A program made the position numbers and the translations under genes. A DNA stretch of 64,000 nt from Bacteroidota bacterium. GTDB lineage: Bacteria; Bacteroidota; Ignavibacteria; Palsa-1295. Below the pieces are notes generated by a model, which was given only the letters and a program-made list of their open reading frames with translations, ran no database searches and was not told where the DNA came from. The stretch is taken from positions 79,667 through 143,666 of the forward strand of contig JAJPIO010000006.1 in the NCBI GenBank assembly GCA_021324735.1, read 5' to 3'. This document shows, piece after piece, positions 1-8,134 of this stretch. Within the stretch, counting starts at the first letter, position 1, and each line of letters begins with the position of its first letter.

Positions 1-310
1 TCTCGACGCCGAATGCCGGATCGCCATCACCGCCCAGGCACTCCCAGTAGACATCGTGTAAGAGGGTACCAGAGTGATTCCAGGTCCAGCGGCGCTTAAG
101 CTCGCCGAACGTTGAATAATTGCCGTTAGCTTTTGCCGGGTCTGCATCGAGCAGCGATTTCTCGATCTCGTTCAGCTTATCGACATAGCCTTTGTGGTGT
201 GTATTGTAGTGCCAATCCGATGTTTCCGCGTCCATGACTTTCGCGAGCAGCGTTTTTGCCTGCTCATCGGAATATGGGCGCTTCTTCAGTGTGAATTCTG
301 TAGCCTTCAT
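1..310 (-). CDS. Fe/Mn superoxide dismutase, 3' part beyond window
   Basis: The first 103 residues are readable from the ATG at 310. The N-terminal part carries a YNTHHKGYVDKLNEIE stretch matching the metal-binding helix of Fe/Mn superoxide dismutases. A later WNHSGTLLHDVYWE matches the second metal-ligand helix (N-H-S..W in the family). The enzyme converts superoxide to peroxide and oxygen. It lies 80 bases downstream of hscA on the same strand, so co-expression with iron-sulfur assembly is plausible. The gene runs off the window, so the C-terminal metal ligands (DxWEH region) cannot be checked and the metal cannot be assigned. Confidence 0.85.
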   Translation of the reverse strand, partial: MKATEFTLKKRPYSDEQAKTLLAKVMDAETSDWHYNTHHKGYVDKLNEIEKSLLDADPAKANGNYSTFGELKRRWTWNHSGTLLHDVYWECLGGDGDPAFGVE

Positions 311-390
311 GGAGAGTCAAAGATTATTGGTGAAAATGCATTCGTGTGCGCCTGAGCATAACCTGGCGGAAGTCATACTCACGCGTAGCG

Positions 391-2295
391 TTAAACTTGT
401 TCGACCGTTTTGCCTTCGAGCGCTTCGGCAACAGCGGCATTCATAATTTCGCGAGCCAGCGGCTCCGTAGCTCGTTCGAGTAAACTTTGTTGCTTCGCAA
501 TCTCTGCTGGGTCGTCCCCGTTGACAGCGCGACGAAGAGCATACAGCGCATCGATAACATCCGCAACATTGATACCCTTGAGCTTTGCGGCTGTAACCGG
601 CAACTGGCCACGTCGAAGCTGACCGAGCACTTTCTCGGTCGCTGCGAGTATACGTTGCGCCTCGGTTTTTGCTTCAACCAATCGGCGGCCCGCAATGTCG
701 GTCGAAGCATTTTCGATCGATTCTTTCAGCATTCGATCGATCTCTTCTTCGCTGAGGCCATACGATGGCTTTACCTCCACCTGCTGCTCGATACCGGTAT
801 GGGTTTCACGCGCTTTGACCTGCAAAATACCGTCGGCATCGATGAGGAAGGTCACTTCCACTTTTGCGGCTCCGGCTGGTAGCGGCGGAATTCCTTTCAG
901 TGTAAATGAGGCGAGATGGCGATTATCTTTAACGAAATCTCGCTCGCCCTGAAAGACATTAACCTCCACCCCGGTCTGATTATCGACGAACGTAGTATAC
1001 GTTTCCGTCACTTTGGTGGGGATCGTGGAGTTGCGTGGAATAATGGTACTCATCATGCCACCCATCGTCTCGATACCGAGCGAAAGCGGAGTTACATCAA
1101 GCAGTAAGATGTCCTTTGTTTCCCCGGCCAGAATGTTGGCTTGAATGGCCGCACCTAAGGCAACGGTCTCATCCGGATTCAACTCGTCGTGAGGTTTGCG
1201 CTGGAAAATTTCGTGCACGAGTGCCTTTACCATTGGCATTCGAGTAGCGCCACCGACGAGCACAACCTCGTCGATATCGATCACGTCGATCTTCGCATCG
1301 CGGATGGCATCTTCGCATGGCTTGCGCGTGCGTTCGATCACCGTCTTGGCAACGCGTTCGAACTCCTGTAGCGTCAGGTTACGTCGATAGGATACTCCGG
1401 CTTCCGGAAGATCGATCTCGATCATGACCCGCGATTGTGTCGAGAGATCGATCTTTGCCTTCTCCGCGATCTGCCGAATCTTTTGCATTTGCTCCGGCGT
1501 CGGATCGAAGGTCGGCGTCATATACTTGATCTGCGTGATGAAGAGCTCCATCAGTCGCCGATCGATATCATCGCCGCCTAAGTAGGTATCACCATTCGTC
1601 GAAAGCACCTCAAAGATGCCGTTCGTGATCTTAAGGATCGAAATATCGAACGTGCCACCGCCAAGATCGTAGACAGCTACGATTCCTTCTTTGGTTTTGT
1701 CAAGGCCATACGCAAGTGCCGCAGCGGTCGGCTCGCTAATAATGCGTAGAACGTCGAGGCCAGCTAAGCGACCAGCGTCCTTCGTAGCATGGCGCTGAGC
1801 ATCATTGAAGTATGCAGGTACCGTAATGACTGCCCGAGTTACCGGCTCGTTAAAAAATGCCTCCGCTCTCTTTTTAAGCTCGACGAGTACGTAGCTCGAA
1901 AGTTCGATCGGTGTGTAAAGCTTTTTCCCGATCTGAACGCGGACGAGTCCTTCGTCTGCCGGAACAAGACGATACGTAAGCAGCCCCGCCTCTTTTTTTA
2001 CATCCTGATAGGACTTTCCCATCAAGCGCTTCACAGAATAAACAGTATGCTGTGCGTCCTGTGTCGATCGCTCTTTAGCTTTATTCCCCACCGCTACAAC
2101 CGAACCGTAATCATCCAAGGTGACAACCGAAGGCACCAACTTGCTGGACGATCGCTCATCCCCTCGCCCCTCGATGATCTTTGCGATACCATTTTCGACA
2201 AAAGCCACCAGCGAATTGGTCGTACCTAAGTCGATACCGACGACACGTCCAGTCGATTGAGCAGTTTGTCCGGGGAGTTGAATTTCAAGCGGCAT
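391..2295 (-). CDS. hscA: Fe-S assembly chaperone HscA (Hsp70 family)
   Basis: This 634-residue protein has the Hsp70 ATPase signatures: GIDLGTTN at residues 20-27, a [10 protein letters not shown] motif near 208 and a [10 protein letters not shown] motif near 345. A substrate-binding domain follows. In the ISC pathway HscA with HscB releases clusters from IscU by binding its LPPVK motif, which is present in the IscU at 4056-4469. Assignment as HscA and not DnaK rests on the neighbouring hscB, iscA and iscU and on the length, close to 616-620 in Proteobacteria. The start lies 15 bases after the gmhA stop, so the two are probably cotranscribed. Confidence 0.92.
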   Translation of the reverse strand: MPLEIQLPGQTAQSTGRVVGIDLGTTNSLVAFVENGIAKIIEGRGDERSSSKLVPSVVTLDDYGSVVAVGNKAKERSTQDAQHTVYSVKRLMGKSYQDVKKEAGLLTYRLVPADEGLVRVQIGKKLYTPIELSSYVLVELKKRAEAFFNEPVTRAVITVPAYFNDAQRHATKDAGRLAGLDVLRIISEPTAAALAYGLDKTKEGIVAVYDLGGGTFDISILKITNGIFEVLSTNGDTYLGGDDIDRRLMELFITQIKYMTPTFDPTPEQMQKIRQIAEKAKIDLSTQSRVMIEIDLPEAGVSYRRNLTLQEFERVAKTVIERTRKPCEDAIRDAKIDVIDIDEVVLVGGATRMPMVKALVHEIFQRKPHDELNPDETVALGAAIQANILAGETKDILLLDVTPLSLGIETMGGMMSTIIPRNSTIPTKVTETYTTFVDNQTGVEVNVFQGERDFVKDNRHLASFTLKGIPPLPAGAAKVEVTFLIDADGILQVKARETHTGIEQQVEVKPSYGLSEEEIDRMLKESIENASTDIAGRRLVEAKTEAQRILAATEKVLGQLRRGQLPVTAAKLKGINVADVIDALYALRRAVNGDDPAEIAKQQSLLERATEPLAREIMNAAVAEALEGKTVEQV

Positions 2296-2310
2296 TAGTT
2301 GGGCAAATAA

Positions 2311-2895
2311 TCAGTATAATTCTGGAAATAGACGGCGCTCTGCGCACTCGATAGCAATATGAATGATCTTAATATGAAGCTCCTGAATGCGGTCGCTCGT
2401 TGAACCGGGCACGATGATCGGGATATCGCATAGGTCCTTCATTGCGCCACCGCCTTTGCCCAACAGGCCGACAACCTTCATGCCCTTCTGCTTTGCGGCT
2501 TCCGCAGCGAGCAATAGATTCTTGCTATTGCCTGACGTCGTGATCGCGAGGAGGACATCTCCTTTATTTCCAAAGGCTTCCACCATCCGTTCGAAGACAT
2601 GCTCGAACCCATAGTCGTTGGACGTACAGGTAATGTGAGATGGATCCGAGAACGCTAAGGCTGGCAACGGCTTACGGTCTTTTCGGTAGCGTCCGGTCCA
2701 CTCCTCAGCGAAGTGCATGGCGTCGCAGTGGCTGCCGCCGTTACCAGCGGAATAGACTTTATTGCCACTATTGAATGTGCCTACCAGCAGATCAACAAAT
2801 CGGTCGATCAGGGATAGATTGGACTCATCTGCGAGGAAAGTCTGGAGGCAATCTTGTGCCTCTCGAAGACTTGCTAAAATATGTGAGTCAGCCAC
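2311..2895 (-). CDS. gmhA: Sedoheptulose 7-phosphate isomerase GmhA
   Basis: A SIS-domain sugar isomerase of 194 residues. AGNGGSHCDAMHFAEEW at residues 50-66 and TTSGNSKN near 118-125 are the phosphosugar-binding and catalytic signatures of GmhA, and the first is close to the E. coli enzyme. It makes D-glycero-D-manno-heptose 7-phosphate, the first step of ADP-heptose synthesis for lipopolysaccharide core. The position is odd. It sits between hscB (6-base gap) and hscA (15-base gap) inside an iron-sulfur operon. No other heptose gene is in the window. The family call is firm; why it is here is unknown. Confidence 0.93.
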   Translation of the reverse strand: MADSHILASLREAQDCLQTFLADESNLSLIDRFVDLLVGTFNSGNKVYSAGNGGSHCDAMHFAEEWTGRYRKDRKPLPALAFSDPSHITCTSNDYGFEHVFERMVEAFGNKGDVLLAITTSGNSKNLLLAAEAAKQKGMKVVGLLGKGGGAMKDLCDIPIIVPGSTSDRIQELHIKIIHIAIECAERRLFPELY

Positions 2896-2901
2896 AGTAT
2901 G

Positions 2902-3498
2902 TTAATGTTGTATAAACGCCGGCTTTCCGTGCCGGGCTGCGCTAACAGAAAGTCGCAAAGTTTCAAGGTAGGCTCGTTCACTTAAGAGTTGAGCCATACG
3001 GCCAAGCGTCTCTTTTTCTTCTGCCGAGAGCAAAGCCGGATCGCCCGTGTGCATACCCAGGTCCCACTTTCTTGCAAGGCGTTCGCGCTCGGCATCGATC
3101 GTTTCACGCTGGCCCTCCAGTTCTTCGACGATCGCAAGAAGTTCATGCATGATCTTCTCCTTCACCAGTCGGTCCCGAGCCATCTCGAGTTCAGCGATCT
3201 TCTCCTGTGCCTCCATTACGGTCATAAGAAGTGACGGAGGTACACTCTTTTGCTCGGAGATCGGGAAGCCGTAGAGTTCGACCAGGTGCTTCGCCCTTGG
3301 GATCGACTCGCGCAGTGTGCGGTATGCGGCATTAATATCACTCGACTCCGCAAGTGCCTGCTCACGCCTCCCCATCTCGGAGGTCACATGGCGGTCCGGA
3401 TGAGAAGCCGATTGCATTTCGTGAAAACGGCGCTCGAGCCGGTCGCGGTCCACCGCGAACGTACGATCGATACCAAACCTGCAAAAGTGATCGGTCAT
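2902..3498 (-). CDS. hscB: Fe-S assembly J-domain co-chaperone HscB
   Basis: A 198-residue J-domain protein with the HPD triad at residues 33-35 in an otherwise unusual N-terminus, followed by the long HscB-type C-terminal helices that bind IscU. HscB delivers IscU to HscA and stimulates its ATPase. There is no N-terminal zinc finger as seen in mitochondrial forms. It is separated from the A-type carrier gene by 136 bases that hold a pair of inverted palindromes, and is tightly followed by gmhA and hscA. Confidence 0.9.
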   Translation of the reverse strand: MTDHFCRFGIDRTFAVDRDRLERRFHEMQSASHPDRHVTSEMGRREQALAESSDINAAYRTLRESIPRAKHLVELYGFPISEQKSVPPSLLMTVMEAQEKIAELEMARDRLVKEKIMHELLAIVEELEGQRETIDAERERLARKWDLGMHTGDPALLSAEEKETLGRMAQLLSERAYLETLRLSVSAARHGKPAFIQH

Positions 3499-3513
3499 GA
3501 GAGCAAAGAGGTA

Positions 3514-3612
3514 GCCGTGACCTTTAGGTCACGGCAAATTGCTATCGTCAAATTATTATCGTGGCCCTGAGATATCCCGACAATTCGTTCGCCGTGACCT
3601 AAAGGTCACGGC
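3514..3612. repeat. Inverted pair of REP-like palindromes (REPIN-like)
   Basis: Two near-identical 22-base palindromes, at 3514-3535 and 3591-3612, each have arms GCCGTGACCT/AGGTCACGGC. Each carries a TAC tail on its outer side and an AATT-containing stretch on its inner side, so the two copies face each other as mirror images. This is the geometry of REPIN elements mobilised by RAYT transposases. The same palindrome with the same tail recurs at 60883-60902. No transposase is seen in the window. Confidence 0.75.
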
Positions 3613-3634
3613 TACGAGATGCTGCTACGAGATA

Positions 3635-4033
3635 CTATGCTCCGAAGGAGCTACCGCAGCCACAGGTCTTCGACGCGTTCGGGTTATTGAACACGAAGCC
3701 ACGACCATTCAAGCCATCGGTGAAATCGAGCTGGGTACCCGAGAGATAAAAGAGCGATTTCGGATCGACGAAAATACGGATGCCGTCCTTCATAATGATC
3801 TTATCGTTCTCGCGAGCTTCCGAATCGAAGCCGAGCGAATACGAAAGACCCGAACAGCCGCCGCCCTTTACGCCAACGCGAAGCCCATAGGTCTCTGGGA
3901 TCTTATTCTGCTCCATGATCTTCCTGACCTCGCTCGAAGCCTTTTCGGTCAGCGTGATCTCATTCTCGAGATCGGTAAACGCTTGTTCTACCGTGGTTTC
4001 CTCTAACGAGGGCATTGTCATTACGTCTGCCAT
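3635..4033 (-). CDS. iscA: A-type Fe-S carrier (IscA/ErpA family)
   Basis: A 132-residue HesB-like protein with the three invariant cluster-binding cysteines: C60 in GGGCSGLSY, and C124 and C126 in CGCGSSF at the C-terminus. It accepts clusters from IscU and passes them to apo-proteins. The N-terminus is about 25 residues longer than E. coli IscA. The gene starts 22 bases after the iscU stop. Sequence alone cannot separate IscA from ErpA; the location in the ISC cluster favours the IscA name. Confidence 0.9.
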   Translation of the reverse strand: MADVMTMPSLEETTVEQAFTDLENEITLTEKASSEVRKIMEQNKIPETYGLRVGVKGGGCSGLSYSLGFDSEARENDKIIMKDGIRIFVDPKSLFYLSGTQLDFTDGLNGRGFVFNNPNASKTCGCGSSFGA

Positions 4034-4055
4034 TTCTTAGTTCTCCTCTAAAAAC

Positions 4056-4469
4056 TTATTGTGCTACCGGTTCGGCGTGCGCCACCGACTCCTGCTTCTT
4101 CTTATAGTCCTCAATTGCGGCTTTGATCGCATCTTCGGCAAGCACCGAGCAATGGATCTTTACCGGCGGAAGATTCAGCTCTTTTACGATGGTCGTGTTC
4201 TTGATCTCGTACGCTTCGTCCACCGTCTTGCCTTTGATCATTTCGGTCGCGAACGAACTCGAAGCGATCGCACTGCCGCAGCCGAACGTCTTGAACTTCG
4301 CATCTTCGATAACACCCGAGTCCGGATTGATACGAAGCTGAAGCCGCATAACGTCGCCGCACTCCGGCGCACCGACGAGCCCCGTACCGACGCTTGGATC
4401 GTTCGGGTCGAGCGTACCCACGTTACGCGGGTTCTGATAATGATCGATTACTTTTTCTGAGTATGCCAT
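4056..4469 (-). CDS. iscU: Fe-S cluster scaffold IscU
   Basis: A 137-residue scaffold on which [2Fe-2S] clusters are built from sulfur supplied by IscS. The conserved ligands are visible: C37 and D39 in APECGD, C64 in TFGCGSAIASSS, H106 and C107. The HscA recognition motif LPPVK is at 100-104. The C-terminal tail after residue 123 is polar and slightly longer than in E. coli. The upstream gap to the unknown gene holds several small palindromes. Confidence 0.95.
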   Translation of the reverse strand: MAYSEKVIDHYQNPRNVGTLDPNDPSVGTGLVGAPECGDVMRLQLRINPDSGVIEDAKFKTFGCGSAIASSSFATEMIKGKTVDEAYEIKNTTIVKELNLPPVKIHCSVLAEDAIKAAIEDYKKKQESVAHAEPVAQ

Positions 4470-4496
4470 ATTGCACTCCCTAACCTAACTCCTGTC

Positions 4497-4577
4497 GTCC
4501 CTTTTTAGGACTTCAGGCCTAATTAAACTTCTTTCTGGTGACTTACGTCACCGGCTACTACTGACCGTCCCTTCGGA
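4497..4577. repeat. Cluster of short palindromes upstream of iscU
   Basis: Three stem-loops lie side by side: GTCC/GGAC at 4497-4511, GGTGAC/GTCACC at 4537-4552 followed by GGCTAC, and GTCC/GGAC at 4567-4578. The GGCTAC tail is the same tail found on the palindromes at 3591-3612 and 60883-60902, so these look like members of one dispersed family with changing stems. Confidence 0.55.
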
Positions 4578-5201
4578 CTAATTTCTCTTTACCCACGGTG
4601 GCACTGGTTTCGGCTTCGTGTTCGTCACCGATTGCGGGTCCACGTGAGGCTCTTCGGGTGCGCCGCTTCGCGCAGCCTCCGATGGATACAAATGCCCTTT
4701 TTCTGCATTTGCCGGCGGCGCGATCGGAAGTGTTAGCTCTGCCAGCTTCGAACCATCGTGACTAACATCGCCGCCTTTTAGCTTACCCGGCGCTTCCTGG
4801 AAGCTCGGATCGGCTGCAGTGCCAGCGGTCGCTTCTTCCAGCGACTCGTTTGCTTCCCCTGGCAGCGGCGCTCCGTGTATCGTAAGCATCGCGTACGTAC
4901 CAGCTTTCGGCGTCGAAAACTCCGGAAAGTTCAGCAGGTAAGCCTGATTGTTCACCTGGCGTAACAGACCGCGCTTCGTGTAAAGAGCGATCACCTCGTT
5001 CGCCATTTCAGCGGCTTCCGGAATGCTTACCGGCTCGCGTTCCACGGTATCGAAGTAATCGCGAATAGCATATTGCACATCGCGAAAAAAAATGTTCGAC
5101 TTGTGGAACACCGGCTTTCGAGTCCGCCGCATAAAACCAAGCAAGACCTCGGGATTCCCGAAGTACTTCTCGACTTCCTCATGCAGTTCTGCGGCGTTCA
5201 T
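4578..5201 (-). CDS. Unknown protein inside the ISC operon
   Basis: I do not recognise this 207-residue protein. Residues 1-105 look folded and mostly helical, with conserved-looking aromatic positions (FFRDVQYAIRDYF near 40-52) and a possible winged-helix-like end. Residues 106-207 are a low-complexity tail rich in Pro, Ala, Glu and Gly, ending PPWVKRN. There is no signal peptide, no membrane segment and no cysteine, so it is unlikely to hold a cluster itself. It lies between iscS and iscU on the same strand, where an ISC partner would be expected. Neither ferredoxin nor iscX is present in the locus. A role in cluster assembly is only inferred from position. Confidence 0.8.
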   Translation of the reverse strand: MNAAELHEEVEKYFGNPEVLLGFMRRTRKPVFHKSNIFFRDVQYAIRDYFDTVEREPVSIPEAAEMANEVIALYTKRGLLRQVNNQAYLLNFPEFSTPKAGTYAMLTIHGAPLPGEANESLEEATAGTAADPSFQEAPGKLKGGDVSHDGSKLAELTLPIAPPANAEKGHLYPSEAARSGAPEEPHVDPQSVTNTKPKPVPPWVKRN

Positions 5202-5230
5202 TCAATGAACTAAGCTAAAAACTTCTATCA

Positions 5231-5284
5231 AATCCTGCGAATCAATCCTATCAATCCGCATAATCCTGAAAATCCAGGTTCTGG
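5231..5284. repeat. 9-bp-phased AATCC element, copy 1
   Basis: AATCC occurs at 5231, 5244, 5253, 5262 and 5271, the last four exactly 9 bases apart. The element ends in the small palindrome CCAG-GTT-CTGG at 5274-5284. A second element of the same design is at 42240-42280. It fills the gap between iscS and the unknown gene 4578-5201. Confidence 0.7.
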
Positions 5285-5289
5285 TCCCT

Positions 5290-6522
5290 TTAGTGTGCTG
5301 CCCACGCAACCGACTTAAGGTCGATGCCCATCTTCGCCATCTCGTAGAGCGGCGACATATCACGCAAATGCTTCACGGCTTCCACGACTTGTTTCACCGT
5401 GTAATCACACTCTTCCTGCGTATTGAAACGCCCGATACCAAAACGGATCGACGTATGAGCTAAGTCCTCCCCAACGCCAAGCGCCTTGAGTACATAGCTC
5501 GGCTCGAGGCTCGCTGAGGTACAGGCAGAACCTGACGATACGGCGATGTCCTTAATGCCCATCATTAGCGCTTCACCTTCCACGAAGGCAAAACTAACAT
5601 TCAAGTTACCGGGCAAGCGGCGATCCGGCTTTTCAATCGGATCCGGACCGTTGATGTAGATCTCATCAAGCTCGGCTTGGAAATCCATCCACATTTTATC
5701 GCGCATGCCTTGAACGCGCTTCGTCTCGGTTGGCATCTCCTCGATACAAATCTCGAGTGCTTTCGCAAGACCGACAATACCTGGTACGTTCAGCGTACCC
5801 GAACGCATACCGCGTTCGTGTCCGCCGCCATCCATTTGCGACGCCAGTTTAACGCGCGGGCTCTTCTTGCGAACGTAGAGTGCACCGACACCCTTCGGTC
5901 CATAGATCTTATGACCCGAGAGCGACGCAAGATCGACATTCATCTTCTGGACATCGAACGGCACCTTACCGATCGACTGTGTTGAATCCGTGTGGAAGAT
6001 GACTCCCTTTTCGTGGCAAAGCTTTCCTATCGACTCGATATCCTGAATGACGCCGATCTCGTTATTAGCATGCATGATCGTAACGAGCACCGTTTTATCG
6101 GTGATCGCGTCACGCAGCATATCGAGATCGACAAAACCTTCTTTCCCGACCGGCAAATACGTCACACGCAAGCCACGGCGCTCGAGCGCCTTGCACGTAT
6201 CGAGCACAGCCTTGTGCTCTGTGGTGAGCGTGATAATGTGATCGCCCTTTGAAGCGTACATCTCTGCGATACCTTTGATCGCAAGATTATCCGACTCCGT
6301 CGCACCACTGGTGAATACGATCTCTTTCGGATCGGCATTGATCGACTTGGCGATCGTTTCGCGCGCCCAATCGACCGCTTCTTCAGCCTTCCAGCCAAAC
6401 TCGTGATTGCGACTTGCGGCATTACCGAAATACTCGATAAAATATGGACGCATGGCCTCGAAGACCCGCTCGTCCATCCGAGTGGTCGCGTTGTTGTCTA
6501 AGTATATGGGCAGTTTTACCAT
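5290..6522 (-). CDS. iscS: Cysteine desulfurase IscS
   Basis: A 410-residue class V aminotransferase-fold PLP enzyme that takes sulfur from cysteine for Isc[11 protein letters not shown] holds the PLP lysine (residue 205), and [17 protein letters not shown] holds the catalytic cysteine (residue 334) on the long flexible loop of IscS-type enzymes. TTEHKAVLD carries the PLP-stacking histidine. I use the ATG at 6522; a TTG two codons upstream is also open. It follows iscR after a 249-base gap filled with palindromes. A second desulfurase gene is at 10220-11371. Confidence 0.95.
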   Translation of the reverse strand: MVKLPIYLDNNATTRMDERVFEAMRPYFIEYFGNAASRNHEFGWKAEEAVDWARETIAKSINADPKEIVFTSGATESDNLAIKGIAEMYASKGDHIITLTTEHKAVLDTCKALERRGLRVTYLPVGKEGFVDLDMLRDAITDKTVLVTIMHANNEIGVIQDIESIGKLCHEKGVIFHTDSTQSIGKVPFDVQKMNVDLASLSGHKIYGPKGVGALYVRKKSPRVKLASQMDGGGHERGMRSGTLNVPGIVGLAKALEICIEEMPTETKRVQGMRDKMWMDFQAELDEIYINGPDPIEKPDRRLPGNLNVSFAFVEGEALMMGIKDIAVSSGSACTSASLEPSYVLKALGVGEDLAHTSIRFGIGRFNTQEECDYTVKQVVEAVKHLRDMSPLYEMAKMGIDLKSVAWAAH

Positions 6523-6572
6523 CGTCAAAAAAATCTACATTTTGCAGTGACTACGATACCCGTAGTTACAAA

Positions 6573-6765
6573 GTCCCAAAGGGACGGAATGTCAATAGGC
6601 CGGGGACGTTAGTCCCCGGATGGCGATTCCGTTTTGATCTCTGAGTCCCGGAGGGACGAAAGGAATCTCACAATAACCTTTCGTCCCTTCGGGACTAAAC
6701 CCAGCTTTCAACTTTTACTTCCGTGGACTAACGTCCACGGCTATTTCCTTTTGTCCCTATGGGAC
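6573..6765. repeat. Array of six short palindromes between iscR and iscS
   Basis: Four 13-base palindromes of form GTCCC-NNN-GGGAC lie at 6573-6585, 6645-6657, 6683-6695 and 6753-6765. Two 20-base palindromes of form CCGkGGAC-N4-GTCCmCGG lie at 6600-6619 and 6721-6740. The second and third small ones are embedded in a larger inverted pair (6644-6663 against 6677-6696, one mismatch in 20). The array could form several hairpins in the mRNA between the regulator and the biosynthetic genes. Confidence 0.75.
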
Positions 6766-6771
6766 AATATT

Positions 6772-7182
6772 TTAAAGCAATTGGGCTACGGTCATCGAAC
6801 TCATGAGCTGTTCCATCGCGCCCTGAAATGCGTGCATCGGCCCCTTGATCGTGCAAACGCCTTCCCGGTGACAGCATTCGTCGCTCGTCGAGGTACACTC
6901 GGTGATCGACGTCTCTTTCTCCAGCGCATTTACGATTCGCGTAAGCGAGATCTGGCTCGGCGCCATCATGAGTGCATAGCCGCCGCGCACTCCCTGAAAC
7001 GAGGAGATAAGTCCATCCCGCTTGAGCTCCTGCATGATCTTAGCAAGCAGATCGTACGGCACATTGCACTCGTCCGATATCTCGCGGACGGTCGCAGCGG
7101 ATTGCCCAGTTGCCTGACCGCGTTTGGCCAGAAACTGTAGGGCAACCAAGCCATACTCCACCCGCTTCGATAACCTCAGCAT
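6772..7182 (-). CDS. iscR: Rrf2-family regulator IscR
   Basis: A 136-residue winged-helix regulator of the Rrf2 family. The N-terminal domain (residues 1-75) contains the GVRGGYALM wing motif. Cysteines C96, C103, C104 and C110 lie in the loop that binds a [2Fe-2S] cluster in IscR, though the spacing differs from E. coli (C92, C98, C104). Being first in the ISC cluster, it most likely represses the locus when clusters are sufficient. The ATG at 7182 is the only good start. Confidence 0.9.
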   Translation of the reverse strand: MLRLSKRVEYGLVALQFLAKRGQATGQSAATVREISDECNVPYDLLAKIMQELKRDGLISSFQGVRGGYALMMAPSQISLTRIVNALEKETSITECTSTSDECCHREGVCTIKGPMHAFQGAMEQLMSSMTVAQLL

Positions 7183-7231
7183 TCGCTTTTGTTCGCTTCT
7201 AATTGCTTGTTGAACCGGATAACACGATACA

Positions 7232-7291
7232 GGACTGAAAGAGTCCGATTTGCGAATGACCAGCGATAAATTCTTTTAGTCCTTCAGTATA
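7232..7291 (-). promoter_or_regulatory. Candidate iscR promoter and operator
   Basis: On the minus strand an extended -10 box TGnTATACT covers 7286-7294, which would start the transcript near 7280, about 100 bases before the iscR start. GGACT half-sites follow it: one at 7278-7282 and an inverted pair (GGACT-N5-AGTCC) at 7232-7246. Rrf2 proteins bind short dyads near their own promoters. Nothing here matches the E. coli IscR consensus, so this is only a candidate. Confidence 0.35.
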
Positions 7292-7422
7292 TCAGAATTC
7301 TGTATTTCGCGGAACCCAGTACGGGCACCGTTTTCAAGAAATTGGTGCCTTCATGAAAACAGAACTCAATTCTCTTCCTTAAGCTTAGTTCGGCTAAAGA
7401 AATTTATCGAAAATAAGCCAAA

Positions 7423-7983
7423 TTATTGTTCTTCGAATACCGCGTTACTGTCAATCGCTGTTCTTATGTTGGGCGGAATCGAATCGGGGTAGCGGGCAAA
7501 CTGACTGATGAAGTTGTAGTCTTCCGGTGTCGATTGCGGAAAGACCATATCGGTGTCTTTAAGGAGAGTGCCTCCCCAGAAGCCAAGTACGCCTCCAGCG
7601 AGTCCACCAGCTACCGCACCGAGTGTTATTCTGGTGCCGCCGCGAGAGGCCAGTTTTGCGGAATCGAATGAGCCGCCTCCGACAACGAATATTCCGGCTG
7701 CAATACCAACGAGTGCCCCGACCACCGCTCCTGCTCCCTGACTTTGAGCGGTGCTTCTGCCGAATACTCGAAGCGTATCGACGAGCGAATAATCGAGCAG
7801 CATCAGTTGGGCCTTATCGAGCGTCTCGACGTGATCGAGCACCAGCCAGTCAGTATCGACGGTCACTAGCCTGCCACCGACGTTCGTACCGTCAGTGAGC
7901 GTGATATCGACATCGGATGCCTTCTGCGATTCGCATGACGGCAAAAAGAGGAGCAAGAAGAGAAGAAGAATTCGGGGTCTCAT
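7423..7983 (-). CDS. Lipoprotein with glycine-zipper segments
   Basis: A 186-residue protein with a signal peptide and lipobox LPSC (Cys17). An N-terminal beta-rich domain is followed by two glycine-rich hydrophobic stretches (about residues 83-103 and 120-141) typical of glycine-zipper proteins that insert in or stabilise the outer membrane. The C-terminus is polar. I recognise no specific family. It sits alone, facing away from the sigma-factor operon. Confidence 0.8.
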   Translation of the reverse strand: MRPRILLLFLLLFLPSCESQKASDVDITLTDGTNVGGRLVTVDTDWLVLDHVETLDKAQLMLLDYSLVDTLRVFGRSTAQSQGAGAVVGALVGIAAGIFVVGGGSFDSAKLASRGGTRITLGAVAGGLAGGVLGFWGGTLLKDTDMVFPQSTPEDYNFISQFARYPDSIPPNIRTAIDSNAVFEEQ

Positions 7984-8052
7984 ACAGTCGCTTCAAAAAT
8001 AGTGAATAAAGATGAAGCCTACGAGCGATCTCCATATTTATTACTAATTATA

Positions 8053-8088
8053 CACGATTAAACTTTGTCCCCCCGAGCGTTGTCTTTT
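8053..8088 (+). promoter_or_regulatory. Putative ECF promoter of the sigma-factor gene
   Basis: CACGATTAAACTT at 8053-8065 is followed after 16 bases by GTCT at 8082-8085. The identical 13-mer with the GTCT box 15 bases later occurs ahead of the next gene (8797-8828). The layout (AAACTT-type -35, GTCT -10) resembles promoters read by RpoE-like ECF sigma factors. Confidence 0.6.
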
Positions 8089-8134
8089 ATATAACGCGTC
8101 GTAACTGCCCGAATATCGATCCCGAAAAGAACGG

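Noticed and set aside
1789-2229. 146-codon + strand frame over hscA
   Set aside because: Shadow of the Hsp70 gene; no independent start signals.
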